A stretch of DNA of 44,509 bases from Porticoccaceae bacterium (GCA_029246925.1 JAQWMF010000023.1:1-44509), one strand, 5' to 3'; positions 17,330-28,050 are shown, numbered from the stretch's first letter. The notes: generated by a model not told the origin, from the sequence alone. Translations and numbers: made by a program.

Positions 17330-18175
17330 CTAGGGTTGACTCACCAAGCCTAGATTTTGACATAGGCTATCGGAAATCTGCCACTGGTTCATGGTGTAAA
17401 AATGTAGTCCCGGCGCACCACCAGCCAACAGTGTTTCACATAGGTTGGATACAATGTCGATGCCATAGTTGATTAAATCTTGCTGATTTTCACTGCGCTC
17501 TTTAAGCTGCCACTGTAACCAGCGCGGGATTTCAGCGCCGCAGTTCTCAGAGAATCGCAGTAAATTATGGTAGTTGGTCAACGGCATAATGCCCGGCACT
17601 ATCGGCTTATCTATACCGGCTTTTTGGCAGTTATCTACAAATTGGAAGTAGGCATCAGGATTATAGAAATACTGGGTGATGGCACGGTTAGCGCCCGCCT
17701 TAAATTTTTCTCCCAACCAATAGATATCCTTGCTGTAGCTCTCTGCCTCGGGATGAATTTCTGGATAGGCGGCGACATTAATATCAAAGTGATCGCCGGT
17801 TTTTTCCCGAATCAGTGCCACCAGTTCGTTGGCATGTACTAACTGAGTAGTGCCGCCGATGCCAGACGGCAGGTCGCCACGCAGTGCCACTAGGTTTGAA
17901 ATGCCCGCCTGCTGGTACTCATTGATTAATCCGAGAACGGTTTCTTGGCTGTCGCCACCAAAAGATAGATGAGGTGCCGCTTGATAGCCCTGTTGCTGAA
18001 GATCTAATACCAGTTGTTTTGTGGTATCACGCGTAGATCCCCCCGCACCATAGGTTACCGAGAAAAATTCTGGGTTATAGCGATTGAGTTTTTCGCAGGT
18101 GAGCTGCAATTTTTGCCGGCCCTGTTCAGTTTTTGCCGCGAAAAATTCAAAACTAATATGTGGTTGAATAGACAT
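17330..18175 (-). CDS. metF: 5,10-methylenetetrahydrofolate reductase MetF
   Basis: 281 aa from ATG 18175 (MSIQPHISFEFF), preceded by GGAAA; the longer frame from 18226 would overlap ahcY and adds 17 unrelated residues. It is a TIM-barrel flavoprotein: FEFFAAKT with the catalytic Glu, TYGAGGSTRD, NLVALRGDLPSG, and QYFYNPDAYFQFVDNC. It makes 5-methyl-THF, the methyl donor for methionine synthesis. It is 16 nt downstream of ahcY and completes the methionine regeneration loop. Confidence 0.94.
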   Translation of the reverse strand: MSIQPHISFEFFAAKTEQGRQKLQLTCEKLNRYNPEFFSVTYGAGGSTRDTTKQLVLDLQQQGYQAAPHLSFGGDSQETVLGLINEYQQAGISNLVALRGDLPSGIGGTTQLVHANELVALIREKTGDHFDINVAAYPEIHPEAESYSKDIYWLGEKFKAGANRAITQYFYNPDAYFQFVDNCQKAGIDKPIVPGIMPLTNYHNLLRFSENCGAEIPRWLQWQLKERSENQQDLINYGIDIVSNLCETLLAGGAPGLHFYTMNQWQISDSLCQNLGLVSQP

Positions 18176-18191
18176 AGGGGTTTCCAAATGC

Positions 18192-19583
18192 TTAGTATTT
18201 ATAGCTATCGTTTTTAAAGGGGCCATCTACAGGTACATTAATATAGTCTGCCTGTTCCTGAGTCAACTTGGTGATCACGCCGCCAAATCCGTTGACCATA
18301 TGCGCTGCTACCTCTTCATCTAGATGTTTAGGCAGTACCTCTACGCCCATTAGCTCAGCTTGAGTGGCTTTATCTTGACTGGCAAAAGCGCGCCCATAGA
18401 GTTCAATCTGTGCCAATACCTGATTGGCAAATGATCCATCCATAATGCGACTGGGGTGTCCTGTAGCATTGCCCAGATTCACCAGTCGACCCTCGGCTAA
18501 CAGTAGCAGATGGTCATTATTATTGCGATCGCGGTAGACCTTGTGTACCTGTGGTTTGATTTCTTCCCACTGCCAATTATCACGCATATAGGCGGTATCG
18601 ATTTCGTTGTCAAAGTGCCCAATATTGCACACCACACAACCGCTTTTTAGTGCGCTTAGCACATTGGCGTCGCAGACATTGTAGTTGCCTGTGGTGGTGA
18701 CTAAAAGATCGGTATTGGCAAGCAGCTGGCTGTTGACACCCTGATGGATATCACCCTGATTGTAGACCGATACCACTTCATAGCCATCCATACAGGCTTG
18801 CATGGCACAGATAGGATCAACTTCAGTCACTTTGACAATCATGCCCTCTTGGCGCAGAGATTGTGCCGAGCCCTTGCCAACATCGCCATAGCCAATAACC
18901 AATGCTTTTTTGCCTGACAATAGATGATCTGTAGCGCGTTTAATCGCATCGTTAAGGCTATGACGGCAACCATATTTGTTATCATTTTTTGACTTGGTCA
19001 CCGAGTCATTGACGTTGATCGCTGGGACTTTTAATTCGCCCGCTTCAAGCATTTCATAAAGACGATGAACACCCGTAGTGGTTTCTTCAGTAATACCATG
19101 CACCTTATCTAACACCTCGGGGTATTTTTGATGCAGTAGGGCAGTTAGATCGCCACCGTCATCCAATACCATATTGGCATTCCACGGCTTGCCATCTTTC
19201 AGCACCTGTTGCTCCAAACACCAGTCATATTCCTCTTCAGTTTCACATTTCCAAGCAAAAACTGGGGTGCCATTAGCGGCTATAGCGGCAGCAGCGTGGT
19301 CTTGGGTGGAGAAAATATTACATGAGGTCCAGCGAACCTCTGCCCCTAAGGCTTCTAATGTTTCAATAAGAACCGCGGTCTGAATGGTCATATGGATACA
19401 GCCTAAAATACGTGCACCTGCCAATGGTTGTTGTGCGCTGTATTTTGCGCGCAACGCCATCAGTGCCGGCATTTCTGATTCGGCGATAGAGATCTCTTTT
19501 CTTCCCCATTCCGCCAAGCTGATATCAGCTACCTTGTAGTCACTACATGAGTTCTCGTTATTAGCGGGCTGTAAAACTGTCAT
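18192..19583 (-). CDS. ahcY: S-adenosylhomocysteine hydrolase
   Basis: 463 aa, the usual length. It has the substrate region [13 protein letters not shown], the catalytic Lys/Asp segment with [11 protein letters not shown], the NAD-binding motif [15 protein letters not shown], and the C-terminal FKNDSYKY. It splits SAH into adenosine and homocysteine, relieving product inhibition of methyltransferases. It lies between metK and metF. The 106-bp gap to metK holds a hairpin but no match to the known SAH riboswitch. Confidence 0.96.
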   Translation of the reverse strand: MTVLQPANNENSCSDYKVADISLAEWGRKEISIAESEMPALMALRAKYSAQQPLAGARILGCIHMTIQTAVLIETLEALGAEVRWTSCNIFSTQDHAAAAIAANGTPVFAWKCETEEEYDWCLEQQVLKDGKPWNANMVLDDGGDLTALLHQKYPEVLDKVHGITEETTTGVHRLYEMLEAGELKVPAINVNDSVTKSKNDNKYGCRHSLNDAIKRATDHLLSGKKALVIGYGDVGKGSAQSLRQEGMIVKVTEVDPICAMQACMDGYEVVSVYNQGDIHQGVNSQLLANTDLLVTTTGNYNVCDANVLSALKSGCVVCNIGHFDNEIDTAYMRDNWQWEEIKPQVHKVYRDRNNNDHLLLLAEGRLVNLGNATGHPSRIMDGSFANQVLAQIELYGRAFASQDKATQAELMGVEVLPKHLDEEVAAHMVNGFGGVITKLTQEQADYINVPVDGPFKNDSYKY

Positions 19584-19638
19584 TTCAACTTACCTTTTTA
19601 AATATAGTTTATAAATACAGAGAGAATACCTGTTTCAA

Positions 19639-19666
19639 GCTTCTGTCATTGCGCATGCAATGAAGC
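19639..19666 (-). other. Hairpin in the metK-ahcY gap
   Basis: Inner arms CATTGC and GCAATG around a 4-nt loop, with outer GCTT/AAGC pairs separated by a 4-nt bulge. It lies about 55 nt upstream of the ahcY start. No U-run follows, so it is not a standard terminator; it may be a processing or stability element. Confidence 0.4.
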
Positions 19667-19689
19667 AATCTCTCGAATTTTTGCTCGGA

Positions 19690-20850
19690 CTACAGTGCTT
19701 TTTGTAGATCGGCAATTTTGTCTGTTTTTTCCCAAGTAAAGTCCGTTTCTGTGCGACCAAAGTGCCCATAGGAGGCAGTTTGTCGGTAAATAGGTCGGCG
19801 TAGGTCGAGCATTTCAATCAGCCCTCTCGGTCGTAGATCAAAGTGCTCGCGTACCAGCCCTACAATCTTTTCATCCGATAACTTGCCTGAACCAAAGGTG
19901 TTGATGCTAATGGAGGTGGGCTCGGACACGCCAATGGCGTATGAAATCTGAATTTCACAGCGATCCGCCAAGCCCGCAGCGACAATATTTTTGGCCACAT
20001 AGCGACCAGCATAGGCGGCGGAGCGGTCCACTTTGGTGGGATCCTTGCCAGAAAAAGCGCCACCACCGTGATGAGCCATACCGCCATAGGTATCCACTAT
20101 AATTTTGCGACCGGTTAGACCGCAGTCACCCATAGGGCCACCAATCTCAAAGTTACCTGTGGGATTAATATGGTATTGAGTGTCGCTGTGTAGCCATTCA
20201 GCCGGTAGCACAGCATCAATTATTTCACTGCGTACCGCTTTGCGAAGATCTACCTGCGAAATATCTGGGGAATGCTGAGTGGATAACACTACGGCATCAA
20301 CAGCTACAGGAACCCCCTGTTCATAGCGCAATGTCACCTGACTTTTAGCATCGGGCCGCAACCAATCTAGGGTGCCATTTTTGCGCAACTGCGCTTGGCG
20401 CTCTACCAGACGATGGGAATAGTAAATAGGTGCCGGCATCAGCACCTCGGTTTCATTGCTGGCATAACCAAACATCAGACCCTGATCGCCAGCGCCAATA
20501 TCTTTATCTTTATCTTCAGCTTCATCAACGCCCTGAGCTATATCGGACGACTGTTTGCCGATAGCGTTGATAACAGCGCAGGAGTGGCCGTCAAAGCCTT
20601 TGTCAGAATGGTCATAGCCAATATCGGTGATCACATCGCGAACGATTTGCTCTAAGTCCACATAGGTATTGGTTCTCACCTCGCCAGCGATAATCGCCAT
20701 GCCGGTTTTTACCATGGTTTCTACCGCCACGCGTGCATGGGGATCATCGGCGATAATGGCATCTAATACCGCATCGGAGATTTGGTCGGCCATTTTATCT
20801 GGATGTCCCTCAGATACTGACTCAGATGTAAAAAGGTTGTAGGTAGACAT
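19690..20850 (-). CDS. metK: S-adenosylmethionine synthetase
   Basis: 386 aa. It begins [20 protein letters not shown], with the ATP-site [12 protein letters not shown] and the P-loop-like [19 protein letters not shown]. It makes SAM from methionine and ATP. The gene is 9 nt after the ArsR-type regulator gene, so they share a promoter and probably a regulatory circuit with ahcY, metF and rsmE downstream. Confidence 0.97.
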   Translation of the reverse strand: MSTYNLFTSESVSEGHPDKMADQISDAVLDAIIADDPHARVAVETMVKTGMAIIAGEVRTNTYVDLEQIVRDVITDIGYDHSDKGFDGHSCAVINAIGKQSSDIAQGVDEAEDKDKDIGAGDQGLMFGYASNETEVLMPAPIYYSHRLVERQAQLRKNGTLDWLRPDAKSQVTLRYEQGVPVAVDAVVLSTQHSPDISQVDLRKAVRSEIIDAVLPAEWLHSDTQYHINPTGNFEIGGPMGDCGLTGRKIIVDTYGGMAHHGGGAFSGKDPTKVDRSAAYAGRYVAKNIVAAGLADRCEIQISYAIGVSEPTSISINTFGSGKLSDEKIVGLVREHFDLRPRGLIEMLDLRRPIYRQTASYGHFGRTETDFTWEKTDKIADLQKAL

Positions 20851-20859
20851 AAGGTTCCC

Positions 20860-21867
20860 TTAGGTTGTCGTCGCGGCTTTCTTGAACTGCCGAAGCTGTA
20901 TGCGAAATCCATTGCGTTGTGTAAGAAATAAACTATTGCCCTCTTCGAGCCCTGCATGTTGCGCCCAGTCGGTGATTTCCTTTGGGTCGAATCCCAGCCA
21001 TAGATCGCCACAGGATTGTTTAACCCAGTCCTGATCATGGGCGCACAGATCGGTGATTAATAAAACACCATTTTGAGTTAAAAGTTCGGCGCAGTGTTTG
21101 ATGATATCTCCAGGAATAGGGTTGTGATGTAAAACCATATTCAACGAAATAAAATCGGCATTTATTTTTGCATCAAGGGCTGAAAAAGTGTCTCCATACA
21201 TAAAGTTAATGTTGTTTAATCCCTGCTTTTTGACCCGCTGTGCGCATTGGTCAAGCATTTCTTCACTATTATCCAGTGCAATGACTTGGTCAAATGTAGC
21301 GCATAACTTTTTAAGAAACTGCCCATAACCTGGTCCAATCTCTAAAGCCTGTGTGGTTGCGCTTAATGAACTATCTAAAAGACTTTCAACACTATCGCCG
21401 TAGTCAGTCCAGCTAGCAATAAGGTCCTGATTCTCTTCAAACAGGGATACATTGCGGTTAAAAAATTCCACTGAGGCGCTGGCGCGTTCTCGGTTGATAT
21501 CCGCAAGTCGTTCAGCAATATCCGAGTCGACTACGGCCTTATCAATTGCTTGAAATAGCGCTTTTTGTATACTTTGCAAATCAATATCTGGGTTCAGCGG
21601 GTTGCGACGGTAAAAAATAGTTGTACCCTCGCGTCTAGAAGAGACCAGCCCAGCATTGGAAAGTATTTTAAGATGATGACTCATGGCCGACTGACGGATA
21701 TCAAATACTTGGCAAAGCTCTAACACACCATAGGCATTTTGTTGGAGAACTTTTAGAATTTGGATGCGCAGAGGGTCCCCGGCTGCTTTGCATAGGATGC
21801 CGATGGCGCCAACTGCTTGGGGAGCAGTCTGATCATAAGTACTTGTAATGCTTGAATTTGCTGACAT
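20860..21867 (-). CDS. ArsR family regulator fused to a methyltransferase domain (SahR-like)
   Basis: 335 aa. Residues ~20-105 form a winged helix (RIQILKVLQQNAYGVLELC, DIRQSAMSHHLKILSNAGLV) with a wing RREGTTIFYRRN. Residues ~150-330 form a class I SAM-dependent methyltransferase fold (ALEIGPGYGQFLKKL motif I, VIALDNSEEMLDQ, ADFISLNMVLHH). Proteins of this type next to metK or ahcY belong to the SahR group that senses SAH/SAM to control the methionine cycle. The methyltransferase domain probably serves as the ligand sensor. A perfect palindrome lies 30 bp upstream of its ATG. Confidence 0.85.
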   Translation of the reverse strand: MSANSSITSTYDQTAPQAVGAIGILCKAAGDPLRIQILKVLQQNAYGVLELCQVFDIRQSAMSHHLKILSNAGLVSSRREGTTIFYRRNPLNPDIDLQSIQKALFQAIDKAVVDSDIAERLADINRERASASVEFFNRNVSLFEENQDLIASWTDYGDSVESLLDSSLSATTQALEIGPGYGQFLKKLCATFDQVIALDNSEEMLDQCAQRVKKQGLNNINFMYGDTFSALDAKINADFISLNMVLHHNPIPGDIIKHCAELLTQNGVLLITDLCAHDQDWVKQSCGDLWLGFDPKEITDWAQHAGLEEGNSLFLTQRNGFRIQLRQFKKAATTT

Positions 21868-21896
21868 TGGGCAATTTTAACACAGCTCCTGCTATC

Positions 21897-21930
21897 CATC
21901 AAAATATTTTTATATAAAAATATTTTGATG
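21897..21930. promoter_or_regulatory. 34-bp perfect palindrome, probable SahR-type operator
   Basis: Arms of 17 bp starting CATCAAAATATTTT and ending AAAATATTTTGATG, centred between 21913 and 21914. It contains two phased AAAATATTTT decamers (21901 and 21917, 16 bp apart), and a near copy, GAAAATATTTG, lies at 21945. It is in the 185-bp gap between the regulator-metK operon and tkt. Confidence 0.75.
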
Positions 21931-22052
21931 CGTAAAAAAAGGTTGAAAATATTTGCCATTTCATGGGGTTAAATAATGAATTCTGGTTTACTGATGATGT
22001 CTTCTAAGAGACAATAGCGACTCTAAATTTTCCGTTTCAGGAGTGAAATTTC

Positions 22053-24062
22053 ATGGCCTCACGTCGAGACCTCGCTAATGCTATTCGCGCTCTCAGTATG
22101 GACGCTGTTCAACAGGCTAACAGCGGCCATCCGGGCGCCCCAATGGGTATGGCAGATATTGCCGAAGTATTGTGGAGAGACTATTTAAAACATAATCCAG
22201 CAGATCCAACATGGGCAAATAGAGATCGTTTTGTTTTGTCTAATGGCCATGGTTCCATGCTTTTATACTCGCTGTTGCATCTCACGGGCTATGATTTGCC
22301 TATTGAAGAAATAAAGAATTTCCGCCAATTGCATTCAAAAACGCCAGGGCACCCAGAATATGGTTATGCGCCGGGTGTTGAGACCACCACAGGTCCACTG
22401 GGTCAGGGGGTTAGTAATGCGGTGGGTATGGCGCTAGCGGAGAAAATTCTAGCAGCCCAGTTTAATCAGCCAGGCCATAATCTTGTTGACCATCATACCT
22501 ACACATTCTTGGGTGATGGCTGCTTAATGGAAGGTATCTCTCACGAGGTATGTTCACTGGCTGGCACGCTAAAACTAGGTAAGTTAATTGCATTCTATGA
22601 CGACAATGGTATCTCAATTGATGGTGATGTTGCAGGCACTAACGGCGATGGCGGTTGGTTTACTGACGATACGCCAGCGCGCTTTGGATCTTATGGTTGG
22701 CAGGTTATCCCTGCTGTTGACGGCCATGATTCAGATGCCATTGATGCCGCCATCAAACAGGCGCAGGCCTCTGATAAGCCGACACTAATTTGCTGTAAAA
22801 CGGTGATTGGTTTTGGCTCGCCAAATAAGCAAGGCAAAGAAGATTGCCATGGCGCACCACTGGGCGCAGATGAGATTGCGCTTACCCGCGAACAGCTTGG
22901 CTGGGAGTATGACGCCTTTGAAATTCCTGAAGATTATTACTCGGCATGGAGCGGCGTTGAAAAAGGTCAGGCAGAACAGTCTGCATGGAATAAGCAGTTT
23001 GCTGCCTACCAGTCAGAGTTTCCAGAGTTAGCCGCTGAATTTAAACGTCGCACTAATGGCGAGCTTCCGGCCGACTTTAGCGATAAAGCTGATGCCTATA
23101 TTCGCCAATGCCAAGATAAAATGGAAAAAGTCGCCTCGCGTAAGGCGTCTCAAAATTGCCTAAATGAGTTTGGCCCACTACTTCCTGAGTTACTGGGTGG
23201 CTCGGCTGATTTGGCGGGTTCCAACTTGACGATTTGGTCAGGCTGTAAAGATATTAGTGGTGATAATGCCAATGGCAACTATCTTTACTATGGTGTGCGC
23301 GAATTTGGTATGAGTGCAATCATAAACGGTATCGCATTGCATGGTGGCTTTATCAACTATGGCGCGACCTTCTTAATGTTTATGGAATATGCGCGCAATG
23401 CGGTACGCATGGCGGCATTGATGAAGCAGCAGAGTATTTTTGTCTACACCCATGATTCAATTGGCCTAGGTGAAGATGGTCCTACCCACCAACCAGTAGA
23501 GCAATTAAGTGCTCTGCGCGCCACGCCTAACCTTCATACTTGGCGCCCCTGTGATACCGTGGAATCGGCGGTGAGCTGGAAAAGTGCCATCGAGCGCAAT
23601 GACGGGCCAAGTGCCTTGGTATTTAGCCGTCAGGGTTTAGCGCCAATGGCACGTTCTGATGAACAGCTAAGCAATGTAGGTCGAGGTGGCTATACGTTGC
23701 GTAAAGCCAATGATGCACAGGCTATACTAATTGCCACGGGCTCAGAAGTTGAGTTGGCCGTGAGTGCTGCAGATCAGCTAGCTGAGAAAGGCATAGCGGT
23801 CAACGTAGTGTCTATGCCCTGTGCAGAAATATTCTGTGAACAGGACAAAGCTTATCAGGAGACAGTTTTGCCACAGTCAATTAGAGCGCGAGTGGCAGTT
23901 GAAGCGCTACATGCCGATTACTGGCATAAATTTGTCGGCTTGGACGGTCGTGTTGTAGGCATGACCAGTTTTGGTGAGTCGGCACCAGGGAATATATTAA
24001 TGAAAGAGTTTGGCTTTACCGTTGAAAATGTCGTGTCTAAGGTTATGGAGACCATAGGTTAA
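22053..24062 (+). CDS. tkt: Transketolase
   Basis: 669 aa. ThDP-binding pieces are visible: [37 protein letters not shown], and [12 protein letters not shown] running to [11 protein letters not shown]. The pyrimidine domain has [19 protein letters not shown] and the substrate-site [15 protein letters not shown]. It transfers two-carbon units in the pentose phosphate pathway. Shine-Dalgarno CAGGAG sits 9 nt before the ATG. Its stop overlaps the epd start (TAATG), so it heads the tkt-epd-pgk-fba operon. Confidence 0.97.
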   Translation: MASRRDLANAIRALSMDAVQQANSGHPGAPMGMADIAEVLWRDYLKHNPADPTWANRDRFVLSNGHGSMLLYSLLHLTGYDLPIEEIKNFRQLHSKTPGHPEYGYAPGVETTTGPLGQGVSNAVGMALAEKILAAQFNQPGHNLVDHHTYTFLGDGCLMEGISHEVCSLAGTLKLGKLIAFYDDNGISIDGDVAGTNGDGGWFTDDTPARFGSYGWQVIPAVDGHDSDAIDAAIKQAQASDKPTLICCKTVIGFGSPNKQGKEDCHGAPLGADEIALTREQLGWEYDAFEIPEDYYSAWSGVEKGQAEQSAWNKQFAAYQSEFPELAAEFKRRTNGELPADFSDKADAYIRQCQDKMEKVASRKASQNCLNEFGPLLPELLGGSADLAGSNLTIWSGCKDISGDNANGNYLYYGVREFGMSAIINGIALHGGFINYGATFLMFMEYARNAVRMAALMKQQSIFVYTHDSIGLGEDGPTHQPVEQLSALRATPNLHTWRPCDTVESAVSWKSAIERNDGPSALVFSRQGLAPMARSDEQLSNVGRGGYTLRKANDAQAILIATGSEVELAVSAADQLAEKGIAVNVVSMPCAEIFCEQDKAYQETVLPQSIRARVAVEALHADYWHKFVGLDGRVVGMTSFGESAPGNILMKEFGFTVENVVSKVMETIG

Positions 24063-25081
24063 TGATTCGCGTAGCCATTAATGGCTATGGACGTATAGGC
24101 CGCTCTGTTTTAAGAGCGGTCTATGAATCTCAGCTTCAGGATCAGATTAAAATTGTTGCCATCAATGAGCCGGCAGATAGTAAAACTATTGCTCATTTAA
24201 CAAGGTATGATTCTACTCATGGAAGATTTTTAGCGGATATAGAAGTAAGTGAGTGCGCACTTACTATCTTTTCCGACAGGATAGATATTTTGCATGTCCA
24301 TAGGTTGGAGAAGTTACCTTGGGCAGAGCTTGAAGTTGATGTGGTGCTGGAGTGTAGTGGTAGCTTTAGCGATCGAAAAACCGCTGAAAAACATTTGCAG
24401 AGTGGTGCTAAGCGTGTACTATTTTCTCAGCCTGCAGAATCAGATGTCGATGCCACTATAGTCTATGGGTATAACCATCAACAGCTAACCGGCAATGAGC
24501 AGATAATTTCGAGTGCTTCCTGTTCAACCAACTGCGTAGTTCCCGTTATTCAAATACTCGACGAAAATTTTTCGGTAGAAGGCGGAGTTATAACTACTAT
24601 TCACTCAGCGATGAATGACCAGCCGGTGTTGGATGCTTACCACCATACAGACCTGCGTAAGACGCGAGCGGCAATGAATTCCATCATACCTGTAGATACA
24701 GGGTTGGCACTGGGTATTGATCGGTTAATGCCCAATTTGACAGGTTGTTTTCAGGCACAAGCAATGCGCGTGCCCACATTAAATGTGTCAGCAATAGATT
24801 TATCGGTATTGGTTAAAAAAGCTGTTGATGTAGAGGTGGTGAATAAAGCGTTGGCTGAAGCTGCTTCGGGACCGCTGATAAATATACTGGGTTATACAGA
24901 AGAGCCGTTGGCCTCCTGTGATTTTAATCATGATCCGAGAAGCGGCATTGTCGATGCCAGCCAAACTAGAGTGAGCCAACAAAAATTGATTAAAGTACTT
25001 ATCTGGTTTGATAATGAATGGGGCTATGCCAATAGGATGCTTGATGTATTGCGCAGCTGGCCCCGAATTGCATCTAGCTGA
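24062..25081 (+). CDS. epd: D-erythrose-4-phosphate dehydrogenase (GAPDH family)
   Basis: 339 aa. It has the Rossmann start VAINGYGRIGRSVLRAVYES, the active-site Cys in ASCSTNCVVPV, THSAM-like IHSAMNDQ, and WFDNEWGYANRMLD. It follows E. coli Epd closely in recalled segments (INEPAD, YDSTHGRF, SIIPVDTGLALGI). That fits a role in making 4-phosphoerythronate for vitamin B6. The operon position between tkt, which makes erythrose-4-phosphate, and pgk is the usual one for epd. A glycolytic GAPDH role cannot be excluded because no other GAPDH gene is in the window. Confidence 0.85.
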   Translation: MIRVAINGYGRIGRSVLRAVYESQLQDQIKIVAINEPADSKTIAHLTRYDSTHGRFLADIEVSECALTIFSDRIDILHVHRLEKLPWAELEVDVVLECSGSFSDRKTAEKHLQSGAKRVLFSQPAESDVDATIVYGYNHQQLTGNEQIISSASCSTNCVVPVIQILDENFSVEGGVITTIHSAMNDQPVLDAYHHTDLRKTRAAMNSIIPVDTGLALGIDRLMPNLTGCFQAQAMRVPTLNVSAIDLSVLVKKAVDVEVVNKALAEAASGPLINILGYTEEPLASCDFNHDPRSGIVDASQTRVSQQKLIKVLIWFDNEWGYANRMLDVLRSWPRIASS

Positions 25082-25125
25082 ATAAGTATATTTTTCCCTA
25101 CAAAACCTACATTTAAAGGAAAACA

Positions 25126-26292
25126 ATGAATATCAAATTAATGACCGATTTAGACCTTAAGCAAAAGCGTGTTTTGATCCGCGAAGATCTAAATGTACCT
25201 ATCAAAAATGGCATGGTGACTAGCGATGCGCGTATTAAGGCGGTATTGCCTACTATTAAGCTGGCTATGGATCAGGGTGCAGAGGTTATTTTGATGTCTC
25301 ATCTGGGTCGTCCCACAGAGGGGCAATACGAGGAGCAGTACAGCTTACAACCTGTGGCTGACTATCTCAGTCAACAGCTTGGCACCCATGTCCAACTAGT
25401 GAGTGATTGGAAGAATGGCATCGCTGTTGAAGGTGGGCAGGTAGCGCTACTGGAAAATGTGCGTTTTAACAGCGGCGAAAAAGCCAATGATGACTCCCTT
25501 GCTGAAGCCTATGCGAAACTTTGCGATATCTTTGTTATGGATGCCTTTGGCACCGCCCATCGCGCCCAAGCTTCCACTCATGGGGTGGCTAAATTTGCAT
25601 CAGTGGCCTGTGCCGGTCCGCTATTAGCCAATGAGTTGAATGCCCTTGAAAAAGCTATGGCTACCCCTGCATCTCCGGTGGGCGCTATTGTTGGAGGCTC
25701 AAAGGTTTCAACTAAATTAATGGTTTTGGAAACCCTAGCCGATAAAGTAGATCAGTTAATTGTAGGCGGTGGTATTGCCAACACCTTCTTGGCGGCTGCT
25801 GGCCATCCAGTAGGAAAATCCCTGTATGAGCCCGATCTTATTCCTGCCGCCAAGGCATTGATGGAAAAAGTTGAGATACCCCTGCCTACCGACGTTGTAG
25901 TGGGTAAGGAATTTTCTGAAACTGCCGAGGCGCGTGTGGTGTCGGTAGATGATGTTGAAGCGGACGATATGATTTTTGATATTGGGCCCCAATCTGCACA
26001 GCAATTAGCTCAGCTTATCAAATCTATGGGCACCATTATTTGGAATGGTCCTGTGGGCGTGTTTGAGTTTGATCAATTTGCCGAGGGCACAAAAACCCTT
26101 TCTTATGCCATTGCTGAAAGCGATGGTTTTTCTATTGCCGGTGGCGGTGACACGCTTGCCGCAGTCGATAAATATGAAATAGCTGAGCAGGTGTCCTATA
26201 TTTCTACTGGTGGGGGTGCTTTTTTAGAATATGTTGAAGGCAAGGAGTTACCAGCCGTTGCCCTGCTAAAAGCTCGAGCGACCAGCGACTAA
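25126..26292 (+). CDS. pgk: Phosphoglycerate kinase
   Basis: 388 aa. N-terminal substrate domain: [50 protein letters not shown]-terminal nucleotide domain: [66 protein letters not shown]. It interconverts 1,3-bisphosphoglycerate and 3-phosphoglycerate with ATP. It is preceded by AAAGGAAAA and lies between epd and fba. Confidence 0.97.
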   Translation: MNIKLMTDLDLKQKRVLIREDLNVPIKNGMVTSDARIKAVLPTIKLAMDQGAEVILMSHLGRPTEGQYEEQYSLQPVADYLSQQLGTHVQLVSDWKNGIAVEGGQVALLENVRFNSGEKANDDSLAEAYAKLCDIFVMDAFGTAHRAQASTHGVAKFASVACAGPLLANELNALEKAMATPASPVGAIVGGSKVSTKLMVLETLADKVDQLIVGGGIANTFLAAAGHPVGKSLYEPDLIPAAKALMEKVEIPLPTDVVVGKEFSETAEARVVSVDDVEADDMIFDIGPQSAQQLAQLIKSMGTIIWNGPVGVFEFDQFAEGTKTLSYAIAESDGFSIAGGGDTLAAVDKYEIAEQVSYISTGGGAFLEYVEGKELPAVALLKARATSD

Positions 26293-26347
26293 TTTTCTCC
26301 AGTGTCGCGGTTGCAGGGATTGCAATTCACCTAAAAGGATAGAGGCG

Positions 26348-27460
26348 ATGTCACTTATTTCAATGAGACAATTGCTGGATCACGCCGCTGAAAATGATTA
26401 CGGCGTACCCGCATTTAACGTTAATAATCTAGAACAGATGCGCGCCATTATGCTGGCTGCTGATCAAACTCAGAGCCCAGTGATTGTTCAGGCCTCGGCG
26501 GGCGCGCGCAAGTATGCGGGCGCACCATTTCTGCGCCATTTAATTCAGGCGGCCATGGAAGAATGGCCACATATCCCCGTGTGTATGCATCAGGATCATG
26601 GCACCAGCCCGGCAGTTTGCCAACGCTCCATTCAGTTGGGCTTTAGCTCGGTGATGATGGACGGTTCACTAATGGAAGATGGCAAAACCCCCTCAAGCTA
26701 TGAATATAATGTGGATGTTACCCGTCAGGCAGTCACCATGGCCCATGCCTGTGGTGTATCGGTTGAAGGTGAGCTAGGCTGTTTGGGCTCGCTCGAAACT
26801 GGACAGGCGGGCGAAGAGGATGGTGTGGGTGCAGACTGTGTGCTCAGTCAGGAGCAGATGTTAACCGACCCTGAAGAAGCTGCTGATTTTGTTAACAAAA
26901 CAGAGGTAGATGCTCTGGCTATTGCCTGCGGTACCTCTCACGGCGCCTACAAATTTAGTCGCCCGCCCACAGGGGATATCTTGGCCATTGATCGTATTCG
27001 GCAAATTAATCAGAGAATTCCAAATACCCATTTGGTAATGCATGGTTCTTCCTCAGTGCCCCAAGAATGGCTGGCCATTATTAATCAACACGGCGGTGAA
27101 ATTCCAGAAACCTACGGTGTACCCGTAGAACAGATATGCGAGGGTATTAAACACGGGGTACGCAAGGTCAATATAGACACAGATCTGCGTTTGGCATCCA
27201 CAGGGACTATACGCCAGTTTTTGGCGAAAAATACCTCGGCGTTTGATCCGCGCGCCTACTTAAAGGAAACCATAGTGGCTATGAAAGATATCGCAGTGGC
27301 TCGCTACGAAGCCTTTGGTACAGCGGGCAATGCACCGAAAATAGTGCCTCTGGGATTGGAGGCAATGACCTATGGCTACGCCAGTGGCGAGCTGGATCCC
27401 AAGGTCAATCCATTTGCCAGTCTAACTAGAGGGCTGGATATACACCCGAATGGATTATGA
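26348..27460 (+). CDS. fba: Fructose-bisphosphate aldolase, class II (Calvin-cycle subtype)
   Basis: 370 aa zinc aldolase. It has [15 protein letters not shown], the metal/catalytic region [60 protein letters not shown] and the phosphate site [11 protein letters not shown]. The insert after [11 protein letters not shown] and the overall length match the CbbA/Pseudomonas subtype rather than E. coli FbaA. It is the last intact gene of the tkt operon. The gap to the following acetyltransferase frame is only 6 nt. Confidence 0.95.
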   Translation: MSLISMRQLLDHAAENDYGVPAFNVNNLEQMRAIMLAADQTQSPVIVQASAGARKYAGAPFLRHLIQAAMEEWPHIPVCMHQDHGTSPAVCQRSIQLGFSSVMMDGSLMEDGKTPSSYEYNVDVTRQAVTMAHACGVSVEGELGCLGSLETGQAGEEDGVGADCVLSQEQMLTDPEEAADFVNKTEVDALAIACGTSHGAYKFSRPPTGDILAIDRIRQINQRIPNTHLVMHGSSSVPQEWLAIINQHGGEIPETYGVPVEQICEGIKHGVRKVNIDTDLRLASTGTIRQFLAKNTSAFDPRAYLKETIVAMKDIAVARYEAFGTAGNAPKIVPLGLEAMTYGYASGELDPKVNPFASLTRGLDIHPNGL

Positions 27461-27466
27461 GTTTTT

Positions 27467-28029
27467 ATGCTTTGTATGGCAGTGACGGACACTGATATAG
27501 AAAATTGTTTTGATGTCATTAATGAGTTGCGACCACACTTAGTAAAAGATCAATTTGTGCAAACCGTGCGCAGTATGGAAAAGCAGGGGTTTAAATTGGC
27601 TTTTTTGCAGGTGGATAGCCAAAAAGTAGCAGGTTTCCGTATTGCTGTTAAATAAATATGAACACTTCTAAAAACAGTGATTTTTTTGTGAGAGCAAGGA
27701 AGCAATGCGCGGAGAGCCGCAGTTTACAGATAGTAAATGAGGATTCGAGCACAGAGCTGACACTGCTATCGCGGAAAAAGTGCGTTTTTAGAGATGTTCA
27801 GTTGTTTATGGGTAAGCACTGTTATATTGACGACTTGGTAACTGCATCCGCGCACAGATCAAAGGGATATGGTGAGAAAATGATTGCTTGGTTGCGCCAT
27901 CAGGCGCGACAGGCTGGGTGTGATTTTTTGCATTTGGACTCTGGCACCCACAGGGGAAGAGCCCATAAATTTTACTTTGGTCAGGGCTTTACTATTGCAA
28001 GTTATCACTTTTCCGAGGCGTTAAAATAA
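27467..28029 (+). pseudogene. GNAT acetyltransferase gene broken by a short inverted-repeat element
   Basis: The 5' part (27467-27655) reads DTDIENCFDVINELRPHL and VDSQKVAGFRIA, the first half of a GNAT domain. The 3' part reads LFMGKHCYIDDLVTASAHRSKGYG (acetyl-CoA loop), LHLDSGTHRGRAHKFYFGQGF. In intact relatives GFRI is followed within a few residues by LFWGK, IDDLV. Here about 142 bp intervenes, with a stop codon and a change of frame. The downstream frame has an ATG at 27658, but a product from it would lack the N-terminal half of the fold. Confidence 0.75.
27659..27800. mobile_element. MITE-like element, copy A
   Basis: Ends read inward as TGAACACTTCTAAAAAC on the left and, on the other strand, TGAACATCTCTAAAAAC on the right; both continue into T-runs. 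The centre has TTTACAGATAGTAAA and GCGGAGAGCCGC hairpins. The ends and internal words (GCAAGG, CGCAGT, TTTTT/AAAAA blocks) match the element at 28864-28995 in the same order. No open frame fills it, so it is non-autonomous. Confidence 0.65.
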
Positions 28030-28050
28030 AACTACCCCACCTCCGGTAGT
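28022..28050 (-). terminator. Rho-independent terminator of cobA
   Basis: Arms ACTACC and GGTAGT (28031-28036 and 28045-28050) with an 8-nt loop. On the minus strand they are followed by TTTATTTT. The cobA stop codon lies in the distal arm. Confidence 0.6.

Noticed and set aside
19584-19689. SAH riboswitch upstream of ahcY
   Set aside because: The conserved SAH riboswitch core is absent; only a simple hairpin is visible.
27690-27760. tRNA-like gene (GGATTCGAGC resembles a T-arm)
   Set aside because: No acceptor stem or anticodon arm can be formed; the segment belongs to the inverted-repeat element, whose ends match copy B.
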